A stretch of DNA of 64,000 nucleotides, from positions 44,885-108,884 of the forward strand of contig NZ_LLZG01000092.1 of assembly GCF_001509475.1 (NCBI RefSeq). Direction: 5' to 3'. The notes beneath the pieces were generated by a model, which was not told the DNA's origin, searched no databases, and saw only the letters and a list, made by a program, of their open reading frames with translations. Of the stretch, positions 8,268-15,471 are shown in pieces. The DNA is from Streptomyces regalis. GTDB lineage: Bacteria; Actinomycetota; Actinomycetes; Streptomycetales; Streptomycetaceae. Made by a program: the position numbers and the translations under genes. The stretch's first letter is position 1; every line of letters starts with the position of its first letter.

Positions 8268-9687
8268 CCCGCGCGCCCTGCACGAGCTGTCCGTCGCCGA
8301 GGCCGGTGCGCGCTTGCGCTCGGGCGCCCTGACCTCGGCCGAGCTGACCCGGTACACACTGGAGCGGATCGCGGCGCTGAACCCGACGCTGCGCGCGTTC
8401 GTGACGGTCACCGAGGAACGTGCCCTCAAGGACGCGGACCGCGCCGACCACGAGCTGGCGTCCGGCCTCGACCGGGGGCCGCTGCACGGGATCCCCTACG
8501 CGCTCAAGGACATCTTCGACACCCGGGGCATCCGCACCACCAGCCACTCCTGGCTGATGGCCGAGCATGTGCCGGACGAGGACGCCGAGGTAGAGTCCCG
8601 GCTGCGCGCGGGTGGCGGGGTCCTGGTCGGCAAGCTGGCCACGCACGAGTTCGCGCTGGGCGGTCCGAGCCCGGAGCTGCCCTTCCCGCCCGCCCGCAAC
8701 CCCTGGAACACCGAGCACTTCACCGGCGCGTCCTCGTCGGGTGCCGGCGCGGCCGTGGCGGCGGGGCTGGTGCGGGTCGCGATCGGCTCCGACACCAGCG
8801 GTTCGGTGCGCGGACCGGCCTGTCACTGCGGGACGGTCGGGCTGAAGCCGACGTACGGTCTGGTCTCACGGCGGGGAGCGTTCCCGCTGTCGTACGCGCT
8901 GGACCACATCGGCCCGCTGGGCTGGACGGTGGCGGACACCGCGCTCGCCACCCAGGTGATCGCCGGGCACGATCCTCTCGACCCGGGCAGTGTCCGGCGG
9001 CCGGTGCCCGACCTGGTGGCGGGGCTCGGGCAGGGTGTGCGCGGGCTGCGCATCGCCTACTCGCCGGGCTGGTTCCGGGACGATCCGGCCACCTCGCCGG
9101 AGGTGACGGCGGCCATCGAGCGGGTCCTGGCGGAGCTCGGGGAGAGCGGTGCCCTGGTGGACGAGGTGGAACTCCCGCCGTACGGGCGGTTCAACGCGTG
9201 CGGGCGCGTCATCATGGCCGCCGAGGCATACGCGATCCACGAGGCCGAACTGAGGCGGCGCCCCACCGCGTACGGGCGCTACACCTACCAGCGCATCGCC
9301 CCCGCGGCCGGGCTGAGCGCGGCCGACCTGGTGCAGGCGTTGCGGCTGCGGCAGGAGCTGGCGGACGCCGTGCAGCGGATCGTCTTCGACCGGTACGACG
9401 TGCTGGTGACCGCGACCGGCTTGTCCCCGGCGCCCCGGCTGGACGCGTTCCCGACGGACTGGCCGCCACCGCGCGAGCTCACCGCGATGCAGACGATCCC
9501 CTTCAACGTCACCGGTCACCCGGCTCTCGCCCTGCCGACGGGGCTGTCCGGCACCGGCCTCCCGCTCGGGATGCAGATAGCGGGACGCGCGTTCGACGAA
9601 GCGACCGTACTCAGGGTGGGGGCGGCGGTGGAAGCGATCACCGGGCATGCGGCGCGCAGGCCGGCGGCCGTGCCTCGACCGGCCTGA
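8260..9687 (+). CDS. Amidase-signature family hydrolase
   Basis: 475 residues with the Ser-cisSer-Lys machinery of the amidase signature family. Lys83 lies in YALKDIFDTRG, the cis-Ser in GASSSGAGAAV (around 158) and the nucleophile Ser182 in GSDTSGSVRGPA, where the usual TGGS is TSGS. Such enzymes hydrolyse carboxamides or carbamates, or act as amidotransferase subunits of GatA type. With the AtzG-like partner this resembles the AtzEG pair. It closes the five-gene operon that begins with the PP-loop protein. It could release or trim an amide made earlier in the pathway. The stop is 13 bases from the stop of the convergent peptidase, with no terminator between. Confidence 0.88.
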   Translation: MSDPRALHELSVAEAGARLRSGALTSAELTRYTLERIAALNPTLRAFVTVTEERALKDADRADHELASGLDRGPLHGIPYALKDIFDTRGIRTTSHSWLMAEHVPDEDAEVESRLRAGGGVLVGKLATHEFALGGPSPELPFPPARNPWNTEHFTGASSSGAGAAVAAGLVRVAIGSDTSGSVRGPACHCGTVGLKPTYGLVSRRGAFPLSYALDHIGPLGWTVADTALATQVIAGHDPLDPGSVRRPVPDLVAGLGQGVRGLRIAYSPGWFRDDPATSPEVTAAIERVLAELGESGALVDEVELPPYGRFNACGRVIMAAEAYAIHEAELRRRPTAYGRYTYQRIAPAAGLSAADLVQALRLRQELADAVQRIVFDRYDVLVTATGLSPAPRLDAFPTDWPPPRELTAMQTIPFNVTGHPALALPTGLSGTGLPLGMQIAGRAFDEATVLRVGAAVEAITGHAARRPAAVPRPA

Positions 9688-9700
9688 CGACGCGCCGGGT

Positions 9701-11515
9701 TCAGGACTCCGTCAGCCAGCCCGACTCCAGCAACGCGTCGAAGAGGCGGGCCGTGGTGTCCGGGTCCAGAGGGCGGCGCAGGCCGTACGACGTCTCGGTG
9801 ATGATCCGGTCACGGTCGCGCCGGCCGTTCGCCCGGATCGCCAGGTTGAACAGGACCGACAGGTGGTGCTTGTCCTCGGCGATCATCCCGGTGAGGACCG
9901 TCCTGGTGGCGGGCGGCAGTTCGCCCAGCATCGCCCTCAGGTTCAGGGGACCCGGCCAGCGTCGGTGCACCGCGCGGCCGTCGGAGGCCCGCGCACCGTC
10001 GGGCTCGCAAAGGGCCCCGGCCTCCGTCACCGACGCCCCGGCCGCCAGGGCGCGCAGTGCGGCACCCCGGCGTGCCACGTGCTCGGCGAGGCCGCTCCCC
10101 CACCCGTCCGGCGTGCCGCGGCGCAGTTCCGACACCGCCTGCCGCTCTCGCCCGTACCAGCGCTCCACGACCGCGGAACGGGTGGCCGCATCGGGGCCGT
10201 CCGATGCCAGCAGGTGGGCCAGGGCGGCCCCGGCCACCGTGGAGCGTGTCATCTCCACCGGGGACACCTTGTCGGGCGAGTCGCCCGCCGAGTGGTTGAA
10301 GCGGTCCGCGGGATGACAGAACTGGACGGCCGGGCGGTCCACCGACGGATCGGCGTACAGCGCATGGTCGGAGAACCCGAGGAACGGTGACGGGCTCCAG
10401 GTGCCGGGGCTGTCGGCGGTGGCCGCGAAGACCTGCTCCACCACGTGCTCGGCGAGCGGCCCGAGCAGCGTCGGCGTGGTCTCGGGCGGCCGCTCGACGA
10501 CGAACGGTGAGCGGCACAGCGTCTGGTCCTCACCCACCATGTCCAGGTTGATCAGCGCGTCCGGCAGCCCGCCGCCGCCCGGTTGGGAACGCCCGTGCAG
10601 CACCGCCGCGTTGCCCAGGAACTCCGCGCCCCAGAAGAACCGGATCGGGCGCCGCGTGCCGTGGCGGGAGTCGGCGCGCCGGGCCCGGGACAGGGCCGCG
10701 GCGATGCCGAGCAGGGCGGCCACGCCGGAGGCGTTGTCGTTGGAGCCGGGTCGCGGATGGCACAGGTGGGCCGTCAGCCAGATCTCCCCGGCCGTCTCGT
10801 CACCGGGCAGCAACCCGCTGACGACCGGCATGGCGGCCGTACGGTCCACTGTGACCTCGGCTCGGGCCGTCGCGCCCCGCTCGGCGGCCGCGCGCGCCGC
10901 GCGGAACATCGCCGGAGTGACGCTGAAGCCGAACAGCCGGCTGTCCGGGGGGAGTTCGATGCGGCCGACATGCGGGTCCGGTTCGCCGCCCTTGCACGGC
11001 GCGTCCGTGACGAGGCCGAGCGCGCCCGCCGCCGTCAGCTCCCGCAGCAGGGACCCCCGTACGAAGGCGGCCCGGTCCACCACGGCGACGGCGCCGGACA
11101 CGGCGGGACCGACGGGATCGTCGCCCCCGACCGGCACCAGGCGGGCGACGGTCCCGCCCCGCGGCGTGGCGGCGGAGTACGTCGCCACCGTGAAGGGCTG
11201 CTCCGCGTGATCGGCGTGCCAGACCTCGGGCGCGCCTGGGCCGGACCCGGCGAACACGGTCAGGTGTGCGCTCAGCGGGGTCCAGGAGACGGGCGCCCGG
11301 AACGTCCACCACTGGGGCCGGCCGTCGGCGGCGAAGCGCTGTACGCCGACGTCCTCCAGGCCGGCCGCGGTGGCCGCCTCGGCCACCGTCCCGGCGGCCC
11401 GTTCGAGGCCGAGCGACGCCTGGTAGCGGTCGTGGGCGCTCACTCGTGCGACGTGGTCCATGACGTCGTCGATCCGTATGAAGTGCAGCAACCGCGAAAC
11501 CAGTGAATCACCCAC
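9701..11515 (-). CDS. M28-type / DUF4910 aminopeptidase-like metalloenzyme
   Basis: About 604 residues. Zinc-ligand motifs of M28 co-catalytic peptidases are visible: HLCHPRPGSNDNASG, WGAEFLGN, LDMVGED and FSDHALY. This order fits the DUF4910 relatives of M28, which combine an N-terminal region with a C-terminal helical or winged extension. No signal peptide is seen, so a cytoplasmic location is likely. Three GTG starts are possible; 11515 is preferred because GGGAG lies 8 bases upstream, with 11554 and 11524 as alternatives. It is the only peptidase in the cluster and so a candidate for leader or C-terminal trimming of one of the small peptides; this is inference. Confidence 0.75.
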   Translation of the reverse strand: MGDSLVSRLLHFIRIDDVMDHVARVSAHDRYQASLGLERAAGTVAEAATAAGLEDVGVQRFAADGRPQWWTFRAPVSWTPLSAHLTVFAGSGPGAPEVWHADHAEQPFTVATYSAATPRGGTVARLVPVGGDDPVGPAVSGAVAVVDRAAFVRGSLLRELTAAGALGLVTDAPCKGGEPDPHVGRIELPPDSRLFGFSVTPAMFRAARAAAERGATARAEVTVDRTAAMPVVSGLLPGDETAGEIWLTAHLCHPRPGSNDNASGVAALLGIAAALSRARRADSRHGTRRPIRFFWGAEFLGNAAVLHGRSQPGGGGLPDALINLDMVGEDQTLCRSPFVVERPPETTPTLLGPLAEHVVEQVFAATADSPGTWSPSPFLGFSDHALYADPSVDRPAVQFCHPADRFNHSAGDSPDKVSPVEMTRSTVAGAALAHLLASDGPDAATRSAVVERWYGRERQAVSELRRGTPDGWGSGLAEHVARRGAALRALAAGASVTEAGALCEPDGARASDGRAVHRRWPGPLNLRAMLGELPPATRTVLTGMIAEDKHHLSVLFNLAIRANGRRDRDRIITETSYGLRRPLDPDTTARLFDALLESGWLTES

Positions 11516-11730
11516 GAAAGCCACTCCCGAGAATATCGGTCCGGTCCGGTTCACCCATCTACTCGGACATCTATACAGAGCCGCGAGGCATCACGGCAAT
11601 CGCCGATCTGTCTCATGTCGTCGCCTGCCTGGACGCCCTATCGGCCTCATTGCGTTCCAGATGCACCCCCATCCACCTGCGAGTATGCCGACTCGACAGC
11701 TCCGGTTGAACGTTGAACTGTCTCATGTGG

Positions 11731-11742
11731 GCCTTGACGGCC
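11731..11742 (+). promoter_or_regulatory. 12-mer shared with the other peptide promoter
   Basis: GCCTTGACGGCC is identical to 2927-2938 and again places TTGACG (11734-11739) at a likely -35 position upstream of a small peptide. The -10 is weaker here (TTGCAT at 11757-11762). The 331-base divergent gap 11516-11846 also contains the direct repeat GTTGAAC at 11705-11718, and no gene I trust. Confidence 0.4.
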
Positions 11743-11846
11743 CGACGGCTCACCTGTTGCATTCCCAGCGTCGGAATCGACGAATGCGCGACTGCGGGAT
11801 TCCCGTTATCCGTCATTCGCAATTTTTCGCGGGGGAGGTGAATGCG

Positions 11847-11915
11847 ATGCGCAAGTACACCAAGCCGGCTGCCAAGGAGGTCACCTCCGGCACCGTCCTC
11901 AAGGTCGTGGCCTGA
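11847..11915 (+). CDS. 22-residue lasso-leader-like peptide without a core
   Basis: A tiny gene with a strong ribosome site (GGGGGAGGTGA, about 5 bases before the ATG) and clean codon use, 20 of 21 sense codons after the ATG ending in G or C. It begins MRKYTKPAAKEV and ends KVVA. Tyr4, Pro7 and Glu11-Val12 match the YxxP...EV pattern that lasso-peptide leaders use to bind their PqqD-like RRE protein. The product stops where a lasso core would begin. It is followed by a hairpin and then by an asparagine-synthetase homologue with a fused PqqD-like domain, as if the peptide were a leader-like carrier. It could also be a truncated precursor. Confidence 0.6.
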   Translation: MRKYTKPAAKEVTSGTVLKVVA

Positions 11916-11936
11916 GCCCCGCTCGGAACACGGACC

Positions 11937-11964
11937 GCCGCGCCCGGCAATGTCCGGGCGCGGC
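11937..11964 (+). terminator. Hairpin after the 22-residue peptide
   Basis: An 11-bp perfect G/C stem with a 6-base loop lies 21 bases after the peptide stop and 55 bases before the next start. It mirrors the hairpin after the 70-residue peptide and could set an excess of peptide over enzymes. Confidence 0.6.
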
Positions 11965-12019
11965 CCCATGCCGGCCCTCCCTTCCTCCGATCCGACTCCG
12001 CAGCGAGCGAGGTAGTTGT

Positions 12020-14221
12020 ATGTGTGGCTTGTCCGGGATTGCTCGGGTCGACGGCCGACCCGTTGGTGAGGGCACGGACGCACTGCTGCGCCGGATGGCT
12101 CGGGTCCTGGCCCATCGCGGGCCCGACGACGAGACGTACTTCCGGTCCGGCCCGCTGGGCCTCGGCTTCGTGCGGCTCTCGCTGGTCGACCCGGAGGGCG
12201 GCGCCCAGCCACTGGCCACGGACGACGGGGCGCTGGTCCTCATCGCCAACGGCGAGATCTACAACCACCGCGAGCTCGCGGCCGGCCTGCCCGCCGGCAC
12301 CCGGCTGCGCACCCGCTCCGACTGCGAGGTCCTGCTTCACCTCTACCGCCGCGACGGGCTGCGCTTCCTGGACAAGGTGCGCGGCATGTTCTCCCTGGTG
12401 CTCTGGGACCGCGACCACGACCGGCTGGTCTTCGCCCGTGACCGGTTCGGCATCAAGCCGCTCTTCTACCACCTCGACCGCGAGCGGATCGTCTTCGCCT
12501 CCGAGGTCAAGGCGCTCTTCCAGGACCCGTCCTGCCCGCGCGAACTCGACTGGGACGCGGCGCTGGGCGACCAGATGCTCAGCATGGCGCCGGTGACGGA
12601 CGACAGCCCGGCCCACTCCTGGTTCAAGGGCATCGAACTCGTCCCCGCGGCCTCCATCGTCACCGTCGACCTCACCAACGGCTCCATCTCCACCCACCGC
12701 TACTGGGACTTCCCCTCGTTCGAGGCCGGTGACTCGGCCGCCTCCGAGTCCCAACTCGTCGCCGACTACGGCCGTTTCCTGGCCGAGAGCGTCGAGGAGT
12801 CCCAGATGGCCGATGTCGAGATCGGCCTCTTCCTCAGCGGCGGCATCGACTCGGCCGCCGTCGCGGCACTGGCCGGCGTCAAGCCCAAGACGTACACCGC
12901 GCTCAACGGCTCCACTCTCGGCAACGGCGACGCCGAGTCCGCCCACGCCATCGCCGCCGCGCTGGGCCTGGCCAATCACCAGGTGCTGCTGGACACCGCG
13001 CACACCCCTGGCGTCGAGGAGTGGAAGCGGCACCTGTGGCTGCTGGAGACGCCGCTCGCCGGACCCGAGACGTTCTACAAGTACGAGATGTACCGCTACG
13101 TAGGCGCCCACACCCCCGAGATCAAGGCCATGCTGCTGGGCGGCGGCGCCGACGAATTCAACGGCGGCTACTCCAAGACCATCGCGGGCGGCGGACAGTG
13201 GCCCGACTTCGTCCGCAACGTCGCCGGCATGGGCGTCGCCCGGGACCGCGCCCGGCGCCCCGACCTCGGCGCCTGGTGGGACGCCGCCGGCCGTTCGCCG
13301 GTCAGTGCCCGCTATCTGCGTGAGGCGGCCGGCGGACATGCGGGCGACCCCTATCACGCGCTGTTCCGCTGGAAGTACCGCGACGTCCAGCTCTACAACT
13401 GCTGGCACGAGGACCGCACCGCCGCGGGCAACGGCATCGAGGCCCGGGTGCCCTTCCTCGACCACCGCCTGGTCGAGCTGGTGGCGGCGGTGCCCGAGGA
13501 GCTGCGGCCGAGCCTGGTGTGGGACAAGCAGATCCTGCGCCGCGCCATGTCCGGCATCCTGCCGCCCGAGATGGTGGACCGCCCCAAGGGCCCCTTCTTC
13601 TACGGCGACGGCGAGCACCACACCTACCGCACCTTCGTGCGGATGCTGGCCCAGGACGGCGACCGGCTGCTCGAGGAGGCCCTCGACTCCGACGCCGCCC
13701 GCCACCACCTGGACACCGACGAGGTGCGCGCCCAGCTGCGCCGGCTGGAGCGCGATCCGTCGGCCGGCCATGTGGAACTGCTGCTGCGCGTCGTCAACCT
13801 CGGGCTGCTGGAGCGGATGACGGCGGACCTGCCCGCGCCACTCGTCGACACCGTCAAGGCGCCGGTACCGCAGGGCGTGCCGGTGACGGACTGGGCGGTC
13901 GAGCGGGCGTCGATCGAGGCACGGGTGGTGCGCCGCCCGGAGGTCGAGCCGGAGCACGTGCTGCGGCTCACCGACGATGTCCTGCTGTTGCACTCCGCGG
14001 ACGAACCGGCCGTCTGGTACCTCGTGGTGAACGGCAGTATCGAGTACGTCCTCGACGAGGTCGAGAACCCCGGCTGGCTCCGGCTGCTGCACGCCTTCGA
14101 CGGCAAGCAGTCGTACGGAGATCTCATCACCGGTCTCGGGGTCGCCGCCGACGAGGTCGCACCGCTGGTCGCCGAGGCGCTCGAGCTGGGACTGCTCTCG
14201 CATGCGGTCCCCGCCGGATGA
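12020..14221 (+). CDS. Asparagine-synthetase homologue with C-terminal PqqD-like domain
   Basis: 733 residues in three parts. The N-terminal glutaminase has Cys2 (MCGLSGIAR), RGPD and GEIYNH, so it should release ammonia from glutamine. The synthetase domain carries the PP-loop SGGIDS at 273-278. The last 100 residues (about 635-733, with a VLRLTDDVLLLH start) read as a PqqD-like winged helix. Ordinary AsnB lacks that tail. Lasso cyclases are AsnB homologues that activate a carboxylate and form an amide, usually helped by a separate PqqD-like protein. Here the intact Cys2 suggests true amidotransfer, perhaps of a carboxylate on a carrier peptide. The start overlaps nothing; the next gene overlaps by ATGA. 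Confidence 0.85.
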   Translation: MCGLSGIARVDGRPVGEGTDALLRRMARVLAHRGPDDETYFRSGPLGLGFVRLSLVDPEGGAQPLATDDGALVLIANGEIYNHRELAAGLPAGTRLRTRSDCEVLLHLYRRDGLRFLDKVRGMFSLVLWDRDHDRLVFARDRFGIKPLFYHLDRERIVFASEVKALFQDPSCPRELDWDAALGDQMLSMAPVTDDSPAHSWFKGIELVPAASIVTVDLTNGSISTHRYWDFPSFEAGDSAASESQLVADYGRFLAESVEESQMADVEIGLFLSGGIDSAAVAALAGVKPKTYTALNGSTLGNGDAESAHAIAAALGLANHQVLLDTAHTPGVEEWKRHLWLLETPLAGPETFYKYEMYRYVGAHTPEIKAMLLGGGADEFNGGYSKTIAGGGQWPDFVRNVAGMGVARDRARRPDLGAWWDAAGRSPVSARYLREAAGGHAGDPYHALFRWKYRDVQLYNCWHEDRTAAGNGIEARVPFLDHRLVELVAAVPEELRPSLVWDKQILRRAMSGILPPEMVDRPKGPFFYGDGEHHTYRTFVRMLAQDGDRLLEEALDSDAARHHLDTDEVRAQLRRLERDPSAGHVELLLRVVNLGLLERMTADLPAPLVDTVKAPVPQGVPVTDWAVERASIEARVVRRPEVEPEHVLRLTDDVLLLHSADEPAVWYLVVNGSIEYVLDEVENPGWLRLLHAFDGKQSYGDLITGLGVAADEVAPLVAEALELGLLSHAVPAG

Positions 14222-15099
14222 CGGGGTACGGCCCGGTGAGGAAGGCGACCGCGCGGCGGGCGCCCCGGAGGACCGACGCCACCCTGGTCCATGGACCGTG
14301 GGAGCGGTCCGCGCTGCGCACGACGCTGCTCGACTGCCTGGAGGGGCTGGAGAGCCGCCGGCTGCTGCCGGCCGATCATCTTGCCGTGCTCTGCGTCGGC
14401 TCCGTGGCCCGCGGCTGGGCGAACGACAGCAGCGACTACGACTTCAACATCGTCGCCCACGGTCCCTGGCACGGACCGAGCGTGCGCACCATCCCCGTCC
14501 CGCTGCGCCCGGCCTCGGTTCCGGCCGTGGTGGAGTACGTCGACGGGCGGCGCTGGGAGATCAAGTACTGGGTGGACGTACAGGTCGACCAGATGCTCGC
14601 GAAGGTGGCCTGGGACCGGTTCGAGGAGGGCGCCTCGACGGCTCGCGCGCTGACCGACGCCGAGGAGCTGTTCCTGGAGCGGCTCGCGACCTGCCTGACG
14701 CTCAGCGGTACGTCGTGGGTGCGCAGCAGGCGGCAGGAACTGGGCGAGACCGCGTTCCGGGCATTCGTGACGGCCCGCTCCCTGGCCGAGGCCGACTCCT
14801 CGATCGAGGACGCGCTCGGCCAGCTCGCCGCCGACGACGTCGACAGCGCGGTGCTGTCGGCACGCAAGGCCTTCGGGCATGTGGTGGACGCGCTGCTGGA
14901 GAGCCACGGTGCGTACGGCTCACCCATCCCCAAGTGGCGTGCCCGGCGGCTGCGCGAGGTACGGCCCAGTCAGCTGCCGTACCAGGAGTACTGGGCCGTG
15001 GAGACCATGCGGGACTTCGACCCCCGGGCGCCCGATGCCTGGGTGACGCGGACCGTGCAGCGGTGCAGGGATCTGTCGATCGAGGTGGAGATTCACTGA
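14218..15099 (+). CDS. Nucleotidyltransferase-fold protein, copy 1
   Basis: 293 residues. The polymerase-beta-type nucleotidyltransferase motif is complete: GSVARGW (61-67) then SSDYDF with the metal-binding pair Asp73 and Asp75. WEIKYW probably supplies a further conserved position. The family transfers NMP to small molecules or proteins (aminoglycoside adenylyltransferases, MNT domains). A helical C-terminal half of HEPN/KNTase-like character follows (DSAVLSARKAFGHVVDALLE). It overlaps the asparagine-synthetase stop by ATGA and the PqqD-like start by TGATG, so the three are probably made together. A close paralogue lies at 25821. Compared with that copy it has about 36 extra N-terminal residues. 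Confidence 0.85.
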   Translation: MTGYGPVRKATARRAPRRTDATLVHGPWERSALRTTLLDCLEGLESRRLLPADHLAVLCVGSVARGWANDSSDYDFNIVAHGPWHGPSVRTIPVPLRPASVPAVVEYVDGRRWEIKYWVDVQVDQMLAKVAWDRFEEGASTARALTDAEELFLERLATCLTLSGTSWVRSRRQELGETAFRAFVTARSLAEADSSIEDALGQLAADDVDSAVLSARKAFGHVVDALLESHGAYGSPIPKWRARRLREVRPSQLPYQEYWAVETMRDFDPRAPDAWVTRTVQRCRDLSIEVEIH

Positions 15100-15383
15100 T
15101 GGGGGAACTGGAGTTGACTCCGGGCAATGTGCTGCGGCGCCGTATGGAGGCCCGCGCACGCAAATACCGGGGCAAGCTGTATATCGCCGTGCAGGACCAG
15201 GCGCTGGAGCTGGACGAGGTCGCACAGGCCATCTTCCGCCGGATCGACGGCGTCTCGACGTTGGCGGAGATCGCGGCCGGGCTCGCCGAGGAGTACGGCG
15301 TCCCGGTCGACGAGGCGACGGACGACACCGTCGGCTTCGCCGCCCAGCTGGTGGGACACGGGGTCGTGGAGGTCGTTCGATGA
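15099..15383 (+). CDS. PqqD-like RRE protein
   Basis: 94 residues with the PqqD-like fold pattern: an N-terminal strand pair (YRGKLYIAVQDQALELDEVAQAIFRRIDG), then the helical segment TLAEIAAGLAEEYGV. PqqD-like domains act as RiPP recognition elements that hold the leader of a precursor peptide for modifying enzymes. It starts inside the nucleotidyltransferase stop (TGATG). With the PqqD-like tail of the asparagine-synthetase homologue, this operon has two such domains and one obvious small peptide. That supports a peptide substrate, or a peptide carrier, for the pathway. Confidence 0.85.
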   Translation: MGELELTPGNVLRRRMEARARKYRGKLYIAVQDQALELDEVAQAIFRRIDGVSTLAEIAAGLAEEYGVPVDEATDDTVGFAAQLVGHGVVEVVR

Positions 15384-15471
15384 CCTCGGGCACAACTGGC
15401 TCGCGGCGGCCCGCCGAGGGCCGTTCCGCGGGCAGCCCTACCGCCGTCGGCCGTGGTGAGAGGGGGACGGC

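Noticed and set aside
11842..12015. A 57-codon frame starting 5 bases before the 22-residue peptide
   Set aside because: It is a +1 shadow of the peptide with poor codon bias, and the ribosome site is better spaced for the ATG at 11847.
11847..15383. Ordinary lasso-peptide cluster
   Set aside because: No core sequence, no B2 leader peptidase and no ABC exporter are present. The AsnB homologue has an intact glutaminase Cys and a fused PqqD-like tail.
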